Shown here: positions 16,280-24,719 of the stretch, piece after piece
How positions within the stretch are numbered: position 1 is the first letter of the stretch
Layout: every line of letters begins with the position of its first letter
Source: Peterkaempfera bronchialis
GTDB lineage: Bacteria > Actinomycetota > Actinomycetes > Streptomycetales > Streptomycetaceae
Length of the DNA stretch: 64,000 nucleotides
Assembly: GCF_003258605.2 (NCBI RefSeq)
Contig: NZ_CP031264.1
Coordinates: 1,736,001 to 1,800,000, forward strand
Direction: 5' to 3'
Notes under the pieces: model-generated
Databases searched by the model: none
Told to the model about the DNA's origin: nothing
What the model saw: only the letters and a program-made list of their open reading frames with translations
Made by a program: the position numbers and the translations under genes

Positions 16280-17656
16280 TCAGACGTAGCGCCAGCCCCG
16301 GCCGGCTCTGGCCCGCTGCCCGGCGCCGGTGGCGATGGCCGCGCGGTAGCGGTCGGCGGTGAGGGCGGCGGCCCGCTCCCAGGTGAAGCGGGCCAGCACC
16401 CGCTCACGGCCGGCGGCGCCGAGGCGGGCGCGCAGCGCAGGGTCGTCCAGCAGCCGGCCGAGGGCGGCGGCCAGGGCGCCGGGGTCGCCGGGCGGTACGG
16501 CGAGGCAGGTCTCCCCGTGGCGGCCGGACACCTCGGGGATGGCGCCGCCGGTGGTGGCGACCAGCGCGGTGCCGGTGGCCATGGCCTCGGCGGCGGGGAG
16601 CGAGAAGCCCTCGTACAGGGAGGGCACGCAGGCGACCTCGGCGGAGCGGTAGAGGTCGACCAGTTCGCCGTCGCCGATGCCGCTGCGGAAGGTGACATGC
16701 GGTTCCAGGCCGAGTCGGCGGATCGCCTCGGCGACCGGGCCGTCCTCGCGGCTGCTGCCGACCACCACCAGGTGGGCGTCGCGCTCGGTGCGGACCTTGG
16801 CCAGCGCCTCGACCAGGAAGACCAGGCCCTTCAGCGGCACATCGGCGCTGGAGGTGGTGACGATCCGGCCGGGCACCACCGGCACGGCCGGGTCGGGCGA
16901 CCAGAGGCGGGTGTCGGCGCCGATGGGCACCACGGCGATGCGGGCCGGGTCCACGCCGAGGTGGTGGCCGATCTCGTCCTTGGAGGAACCGGAGACGGTG
17001 ACGATGTGGTCCAGCCGCCGGGCGACCCGCTTCTGCATCCGGGTGAAGGCGTACCAGCGGCGCAGCGAGAGCCGCCGCTTGAGGTCGGCGGCGGACTCCA
17101 GTTCCAGTTCGCGGTCGACGGTGACCGGGTGGTGGACGGTGGTGACCAGCGGGAAGCCGTGCCGCTCCAGGCCGAGCAGGCCGTAGCCGAGGGTCTGGTT
17201 GTCGTGCACGACGTCATAGCGGCCCCGGCGGGCGGCGAGGAAGCGGCGGGCGCGCAGCGAGAAGGTCAGCGGCTCGGGGAAGCCGCCGGTCCACATGGTG
17301 GCGACCTCCAGCAGGTCCACCGCGTCGCGGTACTCGCCGGGGCGCGGGGTGCGGAAGGGGTCGGGCTGGCGGTACAGGTCCAGGCTGGGGATCTCGGTGA
17401 AGGTGACCGACCCGGGCCCGTCGACCTGGTCCAGCACCGGGTACGGCTGCCCGCCGAGCACCTCGACCCGGTGGCCGAGCCGGGCCAGCTCGCGGGAGAG
17501 GTGGCGTACATAGACGCCCTGGCCGCCGCAGAACGGGTTTCCCTTGTACGACAGCAGCGCGACCCGGAGCGGCCGTTCGGCCTCCTGCGCCGCCCGGTGC
17601 CGCGAATCCTGCGGACCGGAGAGCTGCTGCCCCGACGATCGCGTCTGCGCGGTCAC
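16280..17656 (-). CDS. GT4-family glycosyltransferase
   Basis: A 458-residue protein, first gene of the leftward operon. The N-terminal Rossmann domain opens with RVALLSYKGNPFCGGQGVYV and HLSRELARLGHRVEVL; the C-terminal domain carries the GT4 donor-site motif VPSLYEGFSLPAAEAMATGT with the conserved E-x7-E, and the strand VVVGSSRED. It uses a nucleotide-sugar and is retaining. No membrane helix, so cytosolic or peripheral. Acceptor unknown. The operon faces a KstR-like repressor with operator-like sites in the shared promoter region. Confidence 0.92.
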   Translation of the reverse strand: MTAQTRSSGQQLSGPQDSRHRAAQEAERPLRVALLSYKGNPFCGGQGVYVRHLSRELARLGHRVEVLGGQPYPVLDQVDGPGSVTFTEIPSLDLYRQPDPFRTPRPGEYRDAVDLLEVATMWTGGFPEPLTFSLRARRFLAARRGRYDVVHDNQTLGYGLLGLERHGFPLVTTVHHPVTVDRELELESAADLKRRLSLRRWYAFTRMQKRVARRLDHIVTVSGSSKDEIGHHLGVDPARIAVVPIGADTRLWSPDPAVPVVPGRIVTTSSADVPLKGLVFLVEALAKVRTERDAHLVVVGSSREDGPVAEAIRRLGLEPHVTFRSGIGDGELVDLYRSAEVACVPSLYEGFSLPAAEAMATGTALVATTGGAIPEVSGRHGETCLAVPPGDPGALAAALGRLLDDPALRARLGAAGRERVLARFTWERAAALTADRYRAAIATGAGQRARAGRGWRYV

Positions 17657-17707
17657 CCTTGGCTCCTTCTTCCCGCACCTCCCCGGGCGTCAGCGCCGGG
17701 GGTAAAG

Positions 17708-17738
17708 TAGAACAGGTTTCAGTATCGAACAGGTAGGA
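17708..17738. promoter_or_regulatory. Two tandem KstR-type operator-like sites in a divergent promoter region
   Basis: TAGAACAGGTTTCA (17708-17721) fits TNNAACNNGTTNNA fully. TCGAACAGGTAGGA (17725-17738) fits all but one base; both share GAACAGGT with starts 17 bp apart. They lie between the GT4 operon (start 17656, leftward) and the KstR-like regulator (17786, rightward), the usual place for an autoregulated TetR operator. Confidence 0.6.
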
Positions 17739-17785
17739 GAACTCGAAGATACCGGTCCGTAGCCTTCCCCCCGGAGGCAGGGCTG

Positions 17786-18451
17786 GTGATTCGCGCCACG
17801 CCCCGCGGCAGCCCGCCGCGCGGCCCACGATCGGGACCGCCCATGACGACCAGCGCCATCCAGGCTGCCAGGGCCGCCGGACCGCCGCTCACCGAACGGC
17901 AGGAGCAGCGGCGTCGCCGGATCCTGCGCACGGCGGCCGCGCTCGCCTGCCGGGGCGGCTTCGACGCGGTGCAGATGCGGGAGGTCGCGGAGACCTCGGG
18001 AGTGGCCCTGGGCACGCTCTACCGCTACTTCCCCTCCAAGATCCATCTGCTGGTCGCCACCATGCAGGCGCAGTTGGAGCGGATGCTGGACCAGCTGCGC
18101 CGCCACCCGCCCACCGGGGACGACCCGGGCGAGCGGGTCACCGCCACCCTGATGCGCGCCTTCCATGCGCTGCAACGCGAACCGCAGCTCGCCGAGGCCA
18201 TGGTGCGGGCGCTGACCTTCGCCGACCGGTCGGTCAGCGCCGAGGTCGACCAGGTCTGCCGGCTGACCACCGCGATCATCGTGGACGCCATGGGCCAGGA
18301 CCGGCCGCCGACGGCGGGGCAGCGTGCCGCCGTCCGGGTGATCGAGCACACCTGGCAGTCGGCCCTGGTCACCTGGCTGTCGGGGCGGTCCTCCATCGCC
18401 GAGGTCCGCTCCGACCTGGAGACCGCCGCCCGGCTGCTGACCCTGGAGTGA
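17786..18451 (+). CDS. TetR-family repressor, KstR-like
   Basis: A 221-residue protein. GTG 17786 is chosen because GGAGG stands 8 bases upstream; ATG 17843 (MTTSAIQAARAAGPP) has only a weak site and is the alternative. The DNA-binding domain RRRILRTAAALACRGGFDAV then QMREVAETSGVALGTLYRYF and PSKIHLLVA closely matches the mycobacterial KstR pattern (GG-x-AVQMR-x-VA and VGTLYRYFPSK-x-HLL). The ligand domain has AEAMVRALTFADRS and EVDQV, again KstR-like. KstR binds steroid-CoA thioesters in mycobacteria; no steroid genes are seen here, so the ligand may be another acyl-CoA. It probably represses itself and the GT4 operon. Confidence 0.88.
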   Translation: MIRATPRGSPPRGPRSGPPMTTSAIQAARAAGPPLTERQEQRRRRILRTAAALACRGGFDAVQMREVAETSGVALGTLYRYFPSKIHLLVATMQAQLERMLDQLRRHPPTGDDPGERVTATLMRAFHALQREPQLAEAMVRALTFADRSVSAEVDQVCRLTTAIIVDAMGQDRPPTAGQRAAVRVIEHTWQSALVTWLSGRSSIAEVRSDLETAARLLTLE

Positions 18452-18675
18452 GCCGCTCCGGCCGCCGGTTAGAGTGTCGGGGCACAACTCCATGCGCCTC
18501 CCCCGTGGCCGCGCAGCCGCCACCCGGCCCCCGGCGGCGGGTGAGCCGCAGTGCCCGGCGGCTCTCCGGGCTGCCCGCGACAGCAGCGGCCCGGTCCACC
18601 GCCGAGGTCCATGGACGGCCCTCGCTCCCCTGACGGCGGCGGCCACGACCGCTTCCCGAAAGGCAATCCCCTCTC

Positions 18676-20070
18676 ATGCTCTCCGCCGCCGTCCGCGCGG
18701 GCGCCGTGCTCGCCTCCGCCGTGCTCCTCGCCGGCACCGCCGCCGCCCCGGCCCTGGCCGATGACACCGCTTCCCCGGAGGCGTCCCCGTCGGCGGTGGC
18801 CGTACCGGCCGGCCTCTACGGCAAGGACGACCCCACGTACGACGGGGTCTGGCGGCAGTCGCTGGCCCTGCTGGCCCTGCACACCGCCGAGGTCGCGCCC
18901 GCCGACGAGGCGGTCCGCTGGCTCGTCGGGCAGCAGTGCGAGGACGGCGGCTGGCCGTCCTTCCGGGCCGACACCGAGGCGGACTGCACCGCCGCCACCG
19001 AGGACAGCAACGCCACCGCGCTCGCCGTACAGGCGCTGACCGCCCTCGGCGGCCACACCACCGCCGCCGCCAAGGGCGTCACCTGGATCAGGCGCCACCA
19101 GAACTCCGACGGCGGCTGGTCGTACAACCCCGGCGGCGCCAGCGACGCCAACTCCACCGGACTGGCCGTCAATGCGCTGATCGCCGCCGGGGCCGACCCG
19201 GCGCAGGTGCGCAAGCGCGGCCGGAGCGGCTACGACGGCCTGGCCTCCTTCCAGCTCGGCTGCGACGCACCCGCCGCGCAGCGCGGTGCCTTCGCCTACC
19301 AGCCCGGCAAGTCGGGCGGGCTGGACGCCAATGACTTCGCCTCCGCCCAGGCGGCGCTGGCCGCCGCCGGCAGCGCGCTGCCGGTGGCCCCGGTGACCCG
19401 CCGGGAGCAGCCGGCCGCCCCGCCGAGCTGCAAGGACGGCGCCAAGGGCGCGGTGCCGCAGCGGCAGTCCGCCGAGGCCGCCGCGCACTTCCTGGTCCAG
19501 CGGCTGGCCGACGGCAAGCAGCGGCTGATGCAGACGCTGCCCGGCGCCGACCCCGCGCCGGACTACAACGCCACCTCCTGGGCCGTGCTGAGCCTGGTCG
19601 CGGCCGGCCACCCGGACCAGGCGTCCGACGCCGCCGACTGGCTGGCCGGCAACGGCTACAGCTGGATGCGGGGCGAGCAGGGTGTCAACCCGTCCGCCGC
19701 CGCCACGCTGCTGCTGGTCGCCCGGGCGACCGGGCTCGACCCGTACAACTTCGGTGGCAGCAATGTCGTCCAGATGCTGATCAACTCCGGTCCGGCGCCC
19801 GCCGCCGTGCCGTCCGCCGCCGCGTCGGCCGCCTCCGCCGCGCCCGACGCCACCCTGGCGCCGGGCTCCTCGGTGACCGGCACCGACGAGGACGAGAACG
19901 GCGGCTTCTCCCCGGTGTGGCTGATCGCCATGGTCCTGGTCGTCCTGGTCGGCGGCGGGGTGTTCCTCCGCCTCAACCGCAGGAACGGCGCCACGGCCGC
20001 GCGGGCCGCCGCCGAGGCCCCGGAGCAGACCACCCCCGCCCCGGCCCCGGCCCCCGGCGAGGACCGGTGA
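18676..20070 (+). CDS. Exported, membrane-anchored alpha/alpha-barrel protein (prenyltransferase/intrinsic-factor-like)
   Basis: A 464-residue protein. Signal peptide at residues 1-28 (AGTAAAPALADD cleavage region). Repeated helical hairpins with QQCEDGGWPSF, HQNSDGGWSYNPGG and YNATSWAVLSLVAAG belong to the prenyltransferase/squalene-oxidase repeat family, the fold also used by the N-terminal domain of intrinsic factor and transcobalamin. No catalytic DXDD is present. A Ser/Ala linker precedes one C-terminal membrane helix (VWLIAMVLVVLVGGGVFL) and an RRN stop-transfer, so the barrel faces outwards. It is the first gene of a five-gene ECF-importer operon and probably captures the substrate. 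Confidence 0.87.
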   Translation: MLSAAVRAGAVLASAVLLAGTAAAPALADDTASPEASPSAVAVPAGLYGKDDPTYDGVWRQSLALLALHTAEVAPADEAVRWLVGQQCEDGGWPSFRADTEADCTAATEDSNATALAVQALTALGGHTTAAAKGVTWIRRHQNSDGGWSYNPGGASDANSTGLAVNALIAAGADPAQVRKRGRSGYDGLASFQLGCDAPAAQRGAFAYQPGKSGGLDANDFASAQAALAAAGSALPVAPVTRREQPAAPPSCKDGAKGAVPQRQSAEAAAHFLVQRLADGKQRLMQTLPGADPAPDYNATSWAVLSLVAAGHPDQASDAADWLAGNGYSWMRGEQGVNPSAAATLLLVARATGLDPYNFGGSNVVQMLINSGPAPAAVPSAAASAASAAPDATLAPGSSVTGTDEDENGGFSPVWLIAMVLVVLVGGGVFLRLNRRNGATAARAAAEAPEQTTPAPAPAPGEDR

Positions 20071-20783
20071 CCCCGCTGCCGACGGCCGGGCCCCACCGGG
20101 CGGGCAGCCGCGCCGCGATGCGGCACACGCCGGGCCTGGTGCTGGTGCTGGCCGGCCTGCTGGCGCTGCCGCTGCTCGGCGCGACGCCCGCGCACGCCAC
20201 CGGATACCGCTACTGGTCCTTCTGGGACTGGTCCCAGGGCGCCTGGACATACCAGCAGCAGGGCCCGGCGACCTACCGCCCGCTGGACGGCGGCGTGGAC
20301 GGCTGGCGGTTCGCGGTCAGCCCCGACGGCGGCAGCGACGCCGCCCGGCCCCGCGCGGCGGGCGACTTCGCGGCGATCTGCGCCACCACCCCGCCCCGCG
20401 ACGGCCGCAAGCGCGTCGCCGTGGTCCTGGACTTCGGCACCCCGGCCGACGCCCCGTCGGGCGAGCGGCCCCCGGAGCGGCGCACCCTGTGCGCGGTGGT
20501 GCCGACCGACGCCAGCAGCGCCGAGGTGCTGGCCGCCGCCGTCCCGCCGCTGCGCTACAACACCGGCGGCGTGCTCTGCGCCATCACCGGCTACCCCCGT
20601 CAGGGCTGCGGCGAGGTGGTCGCCCCGACCGGCGGCACCGGCGGCACCAGCGCTGACGGCGGCGGCGGTGACGACGACGGCGGAGGAGGCGGCCCGGTGC
20701 TGGGACTGGCGCTGGGCGGCGGGTTGATCGCGCTGGTCGCGGTCGGCGCCGCCGTACAGGCCCGCCGCCGGCGCACCCGCTGA
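20067..20783 (+). CDS. SCO2322-like exported protein, single-pass anchor, DUF4430-like core
   Basis: GTG 20067 overlaps the previous stop (GTGA) and gives 238 residues; ATG 20118 (MRHTPGLVLVLAG) would start directly at the signal peptide, cleaving near PAHATG. The mature part begins GYRYWSFWDWSQGAWTYQ followed by GPATYRPLDGGVDGWRF. This aromatic strand plus 'DGD-x-W-x-F/Y' resembles the end of DUF4430, the cobalamin-facing domain of intrinsic factor relatives. Then TDASSAEVLAAAV, a Gly/Asp linker and one C-terminal helix (LGLALGGGLIALVAVGAAV). It probably works with the alpha-barrel protein encoded before it. The DUF4430 link is my own reading. Confidence 0.8.
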   Translation: MTPLPTAGPHRAGSRAAMRHTPGLVLVLAGLLALPLLGATPAHATGYRYWSFWDWSQGAWTYQQQGPATYRPLDGGVDGWRFAVSPDGGSDAARPRAAGDFAAICATTPPRDGRKRVAVVLDFGTPADAPSGERPPERRTLCAVVPTDASSAEVLAAAVPPLRYNTGGVLCAITGYPRQGCGEVVAPTGGTGGTSADGGGGDDDGGGGGPVLGLALGGGLIALVAVGAAVQARRRRTR

Positions 20784-20787
20784 CCGC

Positions 20788-22017
20788 ATGCCCTCCAGGA
20801 CTCCCCCCGTGACCGAAGCCCCCGCCCCCGCCCGCCTCCGCACGGCCCGTCCGGCGGCCGGTCCGCGCCAGCTGCACCCCGGCGCATGGTGGCTCTGGGC
20901 GCTGGGGCTGGCCACCGCCGCCTCCCGCACCACCAACCCGCTGCTGCTGCTCCTGGCCGCCGCCGTCGCCGGTCATGTGGTGGCCGCGCGGCGCGGCGCG
21001 GCGGCCTGGTCCCGCTCGTATGGCGCGTTTCTGAAGCTCGGTCTGCTGGTGCTCGGCATCCGGCTGCTCTTCGCGGTCGTCCTGGGCTCGCCGATCCCGG
21101 GGACCCGGGTGCTCTTCACGCTGCCCGAGGTGCCGCTGCCCGACTGGGCGCAGGGGGTGCGGCTGGGCGGCCGGGTGACGGCCGAGGCGCTGCTCTTCGC
21201 GCTGTACGACGGCCTCCGGCTGGCGGTGCTGCTGGGCTGCGTGGGGGCGGCCAATGCGCTGGCCAACCCGGCCCGGCTGCTGCGCGCCCTGCCGGGGGCG
21301 CTGTACGAGGCCGGGGTGGCGGTGGTGGTCGCCATGACCTTCGCCCCCAACCTGGTCGCCGACGTGCAGCGGCTGCGGTCCGCCCGGAGGCTGCGCGGAC
21401 GCTCCGACCGGGGCGTCAAGGCGCTGCTGAGCGTGGGCATCCCGGTGCTGGAGGGCGCCCTGGAACGCTCCGTCAGCCTGGCCGCCGCCATGGACACCCG
21501 GGGCTTCGGCCGTACCGCCGAGGTGCCGGTCGCGGTGCGCCGCACCACCGCCGCGCTCACCCTCACCGGCCTGTCGGGGGTCTGTGTCGCGGTGTACGGG
21601 CTGCTCACCGACGCCGGAACGGCGTGGGCGCTGCCGCTGCTGGCCGCCGGGGTGGCCGCCGCCGGAGGCGGGCTGCTGGTGGGCGGGCGGCGGGCGCTGC
21701 GCACCCGCTACCGGCCGGACCCATGGGCGGCGCGGGAGTGGCTGGTCTCCGGTTCGGGGGCGGCGGTCGCGGCGCTGGCGGTGTGGCTGTCGACCCGCGA
21801 CCCGGCCGCGTTCCACCCGGCGGCCGTGCCGGTCACCATGCCGGTGCTGCCGCTGGCGGCGGCGGGCGCCGTGCTGCTGGGGCTGGTCCCGGCGGTGGCC
21901 GCGCCGGTGCCGCCGATGCCGGTCGTACCGGCGCGGGCACGGCCGGGTGCGGGGGATGCCGGGACGGCGGTGCCCGGGCAGGCGGGCCGCGAGGAACGGA
22001 AGGAAGCCCAGCAGTGA
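20788..22017 (+). CDS. ECF transporter transmembrane subunit EcfT (CbiQ family)
   Basis: A 409-residue membrane protein; start as ATG 20788, with ATG/GTG options nearby. Several helices, and the coupling helices carry the EcfT signatures RSARRLRGRS and AAMDTRGFG (Ala/Ser-Arg-Gly motifs) that contact the ATPase. Compared with the usual ~260 residues it is extended by about four extra helices at the C-terminus. It follows the SCO2322-like gene by 4 bp and overlaps the ATPase gene. Confidence 0.92.
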   Translation: MPSRTPPVTEAPAPARLRTARPAAGPRQLHPGAWWLWALGLATAASRTTNPLLLLLAAAVAGHVVAARRGAAAWSRSYGAFLKLGLLVLGIRLLFAVVLGSPIPGTRVLFTLPEVPLPDWAQGVRLGGRVTAEALLFALYDGLRLAVLLGCVGAANALANPARLLRALPGALYEAGVAVVVAMTFAPNLVADVQRLRSARRLRGRSDRGVKALLSVGIPVLEGALERSVSLAAAMDTRGFGRTAEVPVAVRRTTAALTLTGLSGVCVAVYGLLTDAGTAWALPLLAAGVAAAGGGLLVGGRRALRTRYRPDPWAAREWLVSGSGAAVAALAVWLSTRDPAAFHPAAVPVTMPVLPLAAAGAVLLGLVPAVAAPVPPMPVVPARARPGAGDAGTAVPGQAGREERKEAQQ

Positions 22018-23666
22018 TCACCTTTGAGCAGGTCTCGGTCAGCTACCCCGACGCCGCCGCGCCCGCGCTCTGCGGAGTGGATCTGCACCTCCCCGAGGGG
22101 GAGCTGTGCCTGCTGGTCGGGCCGTCCGGCTCGGGCAAGTCCACCCTGCTGGGGGCGGTCAGCGGACTGGTGCCGCACTTCACCGGCGGCGTACTGCGCG
22201 GCCGGGTCACCGTCGCCGGCCGGGACACCCGCACCCACCGGCCGCGTGAACTCGCCGATGTGGTCGGCAGCGTGGGCCAGGACCCGAGGTCCCACTTCGT
22301 CACCGACACCGTCGAGGACGAACTCGCCTACGGCATGGAGTCCCTGGGCACCCCGCCCGAGGTGATGCGCCGCCGCGTCGAGGAGACCCTGGACCTGCTG
22401 GGCCTCGCCGAGCTGCGCGACCGGCCGCTCGCCTCGCTCTCCGGCGGGCAGCAGCAGCGGGTGGCGATCGGCTCGGTGCTCACCGTGAGCCCCCGGCTTC
22501 TGGTGCTGGACGAACCCACCTCCGCCCTCGATCCGGGCGCCGCAGAGGAGGTGCTGGCGGTGCTGCAACGGCTGGTCCACGACCTGGGCACCACCGTGCT
22601 GCTGGCCGAGCACCGGTTGGAGCGGGTCGTCCAGTACGCCGACCGGGTGGTGCTGCTGCCCGGACCGGGCCTGCCCCCGGTGGTCGGCGGACCGGCGGAG
22701 GTGATGGCCGCCTCACCGGTCTTCCCCCCGGTGGTCGGGCTGGGCCGGGCGGCCGGCTGGTCGCCGCTGCCGCTCTCGGTACGCGACGCCCGGCGCCGGG
22801 CCGCCCCGCTGCGGGCCCGCCTGGCGGGCACCGGGCCCGCCGTCCCCGTACGCGTCGCAGCCGAACCTGCCGCCCAGACCGCAGCCGAGCCCGCCGCCGA
22901 GGTGCGGGGCCTGGTGGTGCGGCGCGGGCCGGTGGCGGCGCTGCGCGGTGTCGACCTCACCCTGCACCGGGGCACGGTCACCGCCCTGATGGGCCGCAAC
23001 GGCGCGGGCAAGTCCACCCTGCTGGGCAGCCTGGTCGGGCTGCACGCCCCGTCCTCCGGGTCGGTGCGGGTCGCCGGGCTCACCCCGCACCGCACCCGGC
23101 CCGCCCAGCTGATCCGCCGGGTCGGGCTGGTCCCGCAGGACCCGCGCGACCTGCTGTACGGCGAGACGGTGGCGGCGGAGTGCAACGCCGCCGACGCCGA
23201 CTGCGGCGCGGCACCGGGCACCTGCCGCGCCCTGGTGGAGCGGCTGCTGCCGGGCCTGGCCGACGGCAGCCACCCGCGCGACCTCTCCGAAGGGCAGCGG
23301 CTCACCCTGGCACTGGCCGTGGTGCTGACCGCCCGGCCCTCGCTGATCCTGCTGGACGAGCCGACCCGGGGCCTGGACTACGCGGCCAAGGAGCGGCTGG
23401 TGCGCATCGTGCGGGAACTGGCCGCCGACGGTCCCTGCGCGGTCCTGCTGGCCACCCACGATGTGGAGCTCGCCGCCGAACTCGCCGACCGCACGGTCAT
23501 CCTGGCCGACGGCGAGATCGTCGCCGACGGCCCCACCGCCGCCGTCGTCACCTCCTCCCCCGCTTTCGCCCCGCAGGTCGCCAAGGTGCTCGCGCCCGAG
23601 CCGTGGCTGACCGTCGGCCAGGTGCGCGACGCCCTCGCCCGTACCGAACCCGGGGCCCCCGTATGA
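22014..23666 (+). CDS. ECF transporter ATPase, fused EcfA-EcfA' (two ABC domains)
   Basis: A 550-residue protein from GTG 22014 in a GTGA overlap. First ABC domain: Walker A VGPSGSGKST, signature LSGGQQQRVAIG, Walker B LLVLDEPTSALD. Second ABC domain from ~residue 300: Walker A MGRNGAGKST, signature LSEGQRLTLA (Gly to Glu change in LSGGQ), Walker B LILLDEPTRGLD. Both switch His residues are present (LAEHRLE, ATHDVEL). It energises import together with EcfT and the S component. Confidence 0.93.
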   Translation: MITFEQVSVSYPDAAAPALCGVDLHLPEGELCLLVGPSGSGKSTLLGAVSGLVPHFTGGVLRGRVTVAGRDTRTHRPRELADVVGSVGQDPRSHFVTDTVEDELAYGMESLGTPPEVMRRRVEETLDLLGLAELRDRPLASLSGGQQQRVAIGSVLTVSPRLLVLDEPTSALDPGAAEEVLAVLQRLVHDLGTTVLLAEHRLERVVQYADRVVLLPGPGLPPVVGGPAEVMAASPVFPPVVGLGRAAGWSPLPLSVRDARRRAAPLRARLAGTGPAVPVRVAAEPAAQTAAEPAAEVRGLVVRRGPVAALRGVDLTLHRGTVTALMGRNGAGKSTLLGSLVGLHAPSSGSVRVAGLTPHRTRPAQLIRRVGLVPQDPRDLLYGETVAAECNAADADCGAAPGTCRALVERLLPGLADGSHPRDLSEGQRLTLALAVVLTARPSLILLDEPTRGLDYAAKERLVRIVRELAADGPCAVLLATHDVELAAELADRTVILADGEIVADGPTAAVVTSSPAFAPQVAKVLAPEPWLTVGQVRDALARTEPGAPV

Positions 23667-24556
23667 AGCGCGACGCCACTCGCCGCTCGCTCGCCCGTCC
23701 GGTTCCGCTCGCCCGTCCGGTCCCACTCGCCCGTCCGGTTCCGCTGGGCCGCCGCTCGACCGCCGCCCTGCTGCTGACCTCGGCCGTGGGCGTCGCCGCC
23801 TTCGGCTGGCCGCTGCTCGCCTCCCCCGGCGCCGACCTGGTGGGCCACTCCGCCGATGCGCCCTGGCTCTTCGCGGCCCTGCTGCCGCTGCTGCTGGCCG
23901 TGGTGGTGGCGCAGATCGCCGAGGGGCGGGCCGCCTCCGGCGGCGGCGCGGGCCTGGACGCCAAATCGGTGGCGCTGCTCGGCGTGCTGGCCGCCGCCGG
24001 CGCCGCGCTGCGCCCGCTGGGCGCGGGCACGGCCGGGATCGAGCCGATGTTCTTTCTGATGGTGCTCTCCGGGCGGGTGCTGGGGCCCGGCTTCGGTGCC
24101 GTGCTCGGCGCGGTCTCGATGTTCGCCTCGGGTCTGCTGACCGGCGGCGTCGGGCCCTGGCTGCCGTTCCAGATGCTCGCCATGGGGTGGGTCTGCGCGG
24201 GCGCCGGGCTGCTGCCGGGCGCGGCCGGTCTGCGGGGGCGCGGCGAGTTGGCCCTGCTGGCCGGGTATGGAGCCGTCTCCTCGGTGCTCTACGGCACCGT
24301 GATGAATCTCCAGGGGTGGCCCTACCTCGGCGGTATGAGCAGTTCGGTCTCCTTTGTCCCCGGCGACCCGCTCTCCGCGAATCTGGCCCGCTTCGCCGCC
24401 TACTGCCTGGCCACCTCGCTAGGCTGGGACCTGCCCCGCGCCGCCGTCACCGTCATCCTCTGCCTCACCCTGGGCACCCCCGTCCTGCGGGCCCTCCGCC
24501 GTGCCACCCGGCGTGCCGCCTTCGACGCCCCGGTCTCCTTCGAGAGCGCAAACTGA
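23663..24556 (+). CDS. ECF transporter substrate-binding S component
   Basis: A 297-residue protein; ATG 23663 overlaps the ATPase stop (ATGA). A basic tail with three ARPVPL repeats is followed by about six to eight helices, with IEPMFFLMVLSGRVLGPGFG and SMFASGLLTGGVGPWLPFQM typical of ECF S components. The substrate is not obvious from the sequence. The two exported partner proteins point to cobalamin or a relative (CbrT-type), by inference. It ends the operon; no clear terminator follows before 24720. Confidence 0.85.
   Translation: MKRDATRRSLARPVPLARPVPLARPVPLGRRSTAALLLTSAVGVAAFGWPLLASPGADLVGHSADAPWLFAALLPLLLAVVVAQIAEGRAASGGGAGLDAKSVALLGVLAAAGAALRPLGAGTAGIEPMFFLMVLSGRVLGPGFGAVLGAVSMFASGLLTGGVGPWLPFQMLAMGWVCAGAGLLPGAAGLRGRGELALLAGYGAVSSVLYGTVMNLQGWPYLGGMSSSVSFVPGDPLSANLARFAAYCLATSLGWDLPRAAVTVILCLTLGTPVLRALRRATRRAAFDAPVSFESAN
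23690..23743 (+). repeat. 18-bp coding tandem repeat, three copies
   Basis: CTCGCCCGTCCGGTTCCG at 23690 and 23726 is identical; the middle copy (23708) differs by two bases. It encodes the ARPVPL repeats at the N-terminus of the S component. Confidence 0.9.
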
Positions 24557-24719
24557 GGGCACGTCACCGAGGGCGGCCGCCGTCCTGGGCGACGTGTCGC
24601 AATCGTTACCCGTCTGCGCATGGACACCCGCTGACCACGCTCATATGTTTTGCGCGCTGACAAATGGGTCCCACCACTGCCGTGCCGTCAGTGGATGCTC
24701 CGCGAGAGAGGCGAGTTCC

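Noticed and set aside
18452-18675. Cobalamin riboswitch ahead of the ECF operon
   Set aside because: I looked for the B12 box and the CCGGUG...AAUCCGG core because the importer may carry cobalamin; neither is present. The region has GC-rich inverted stretches only.
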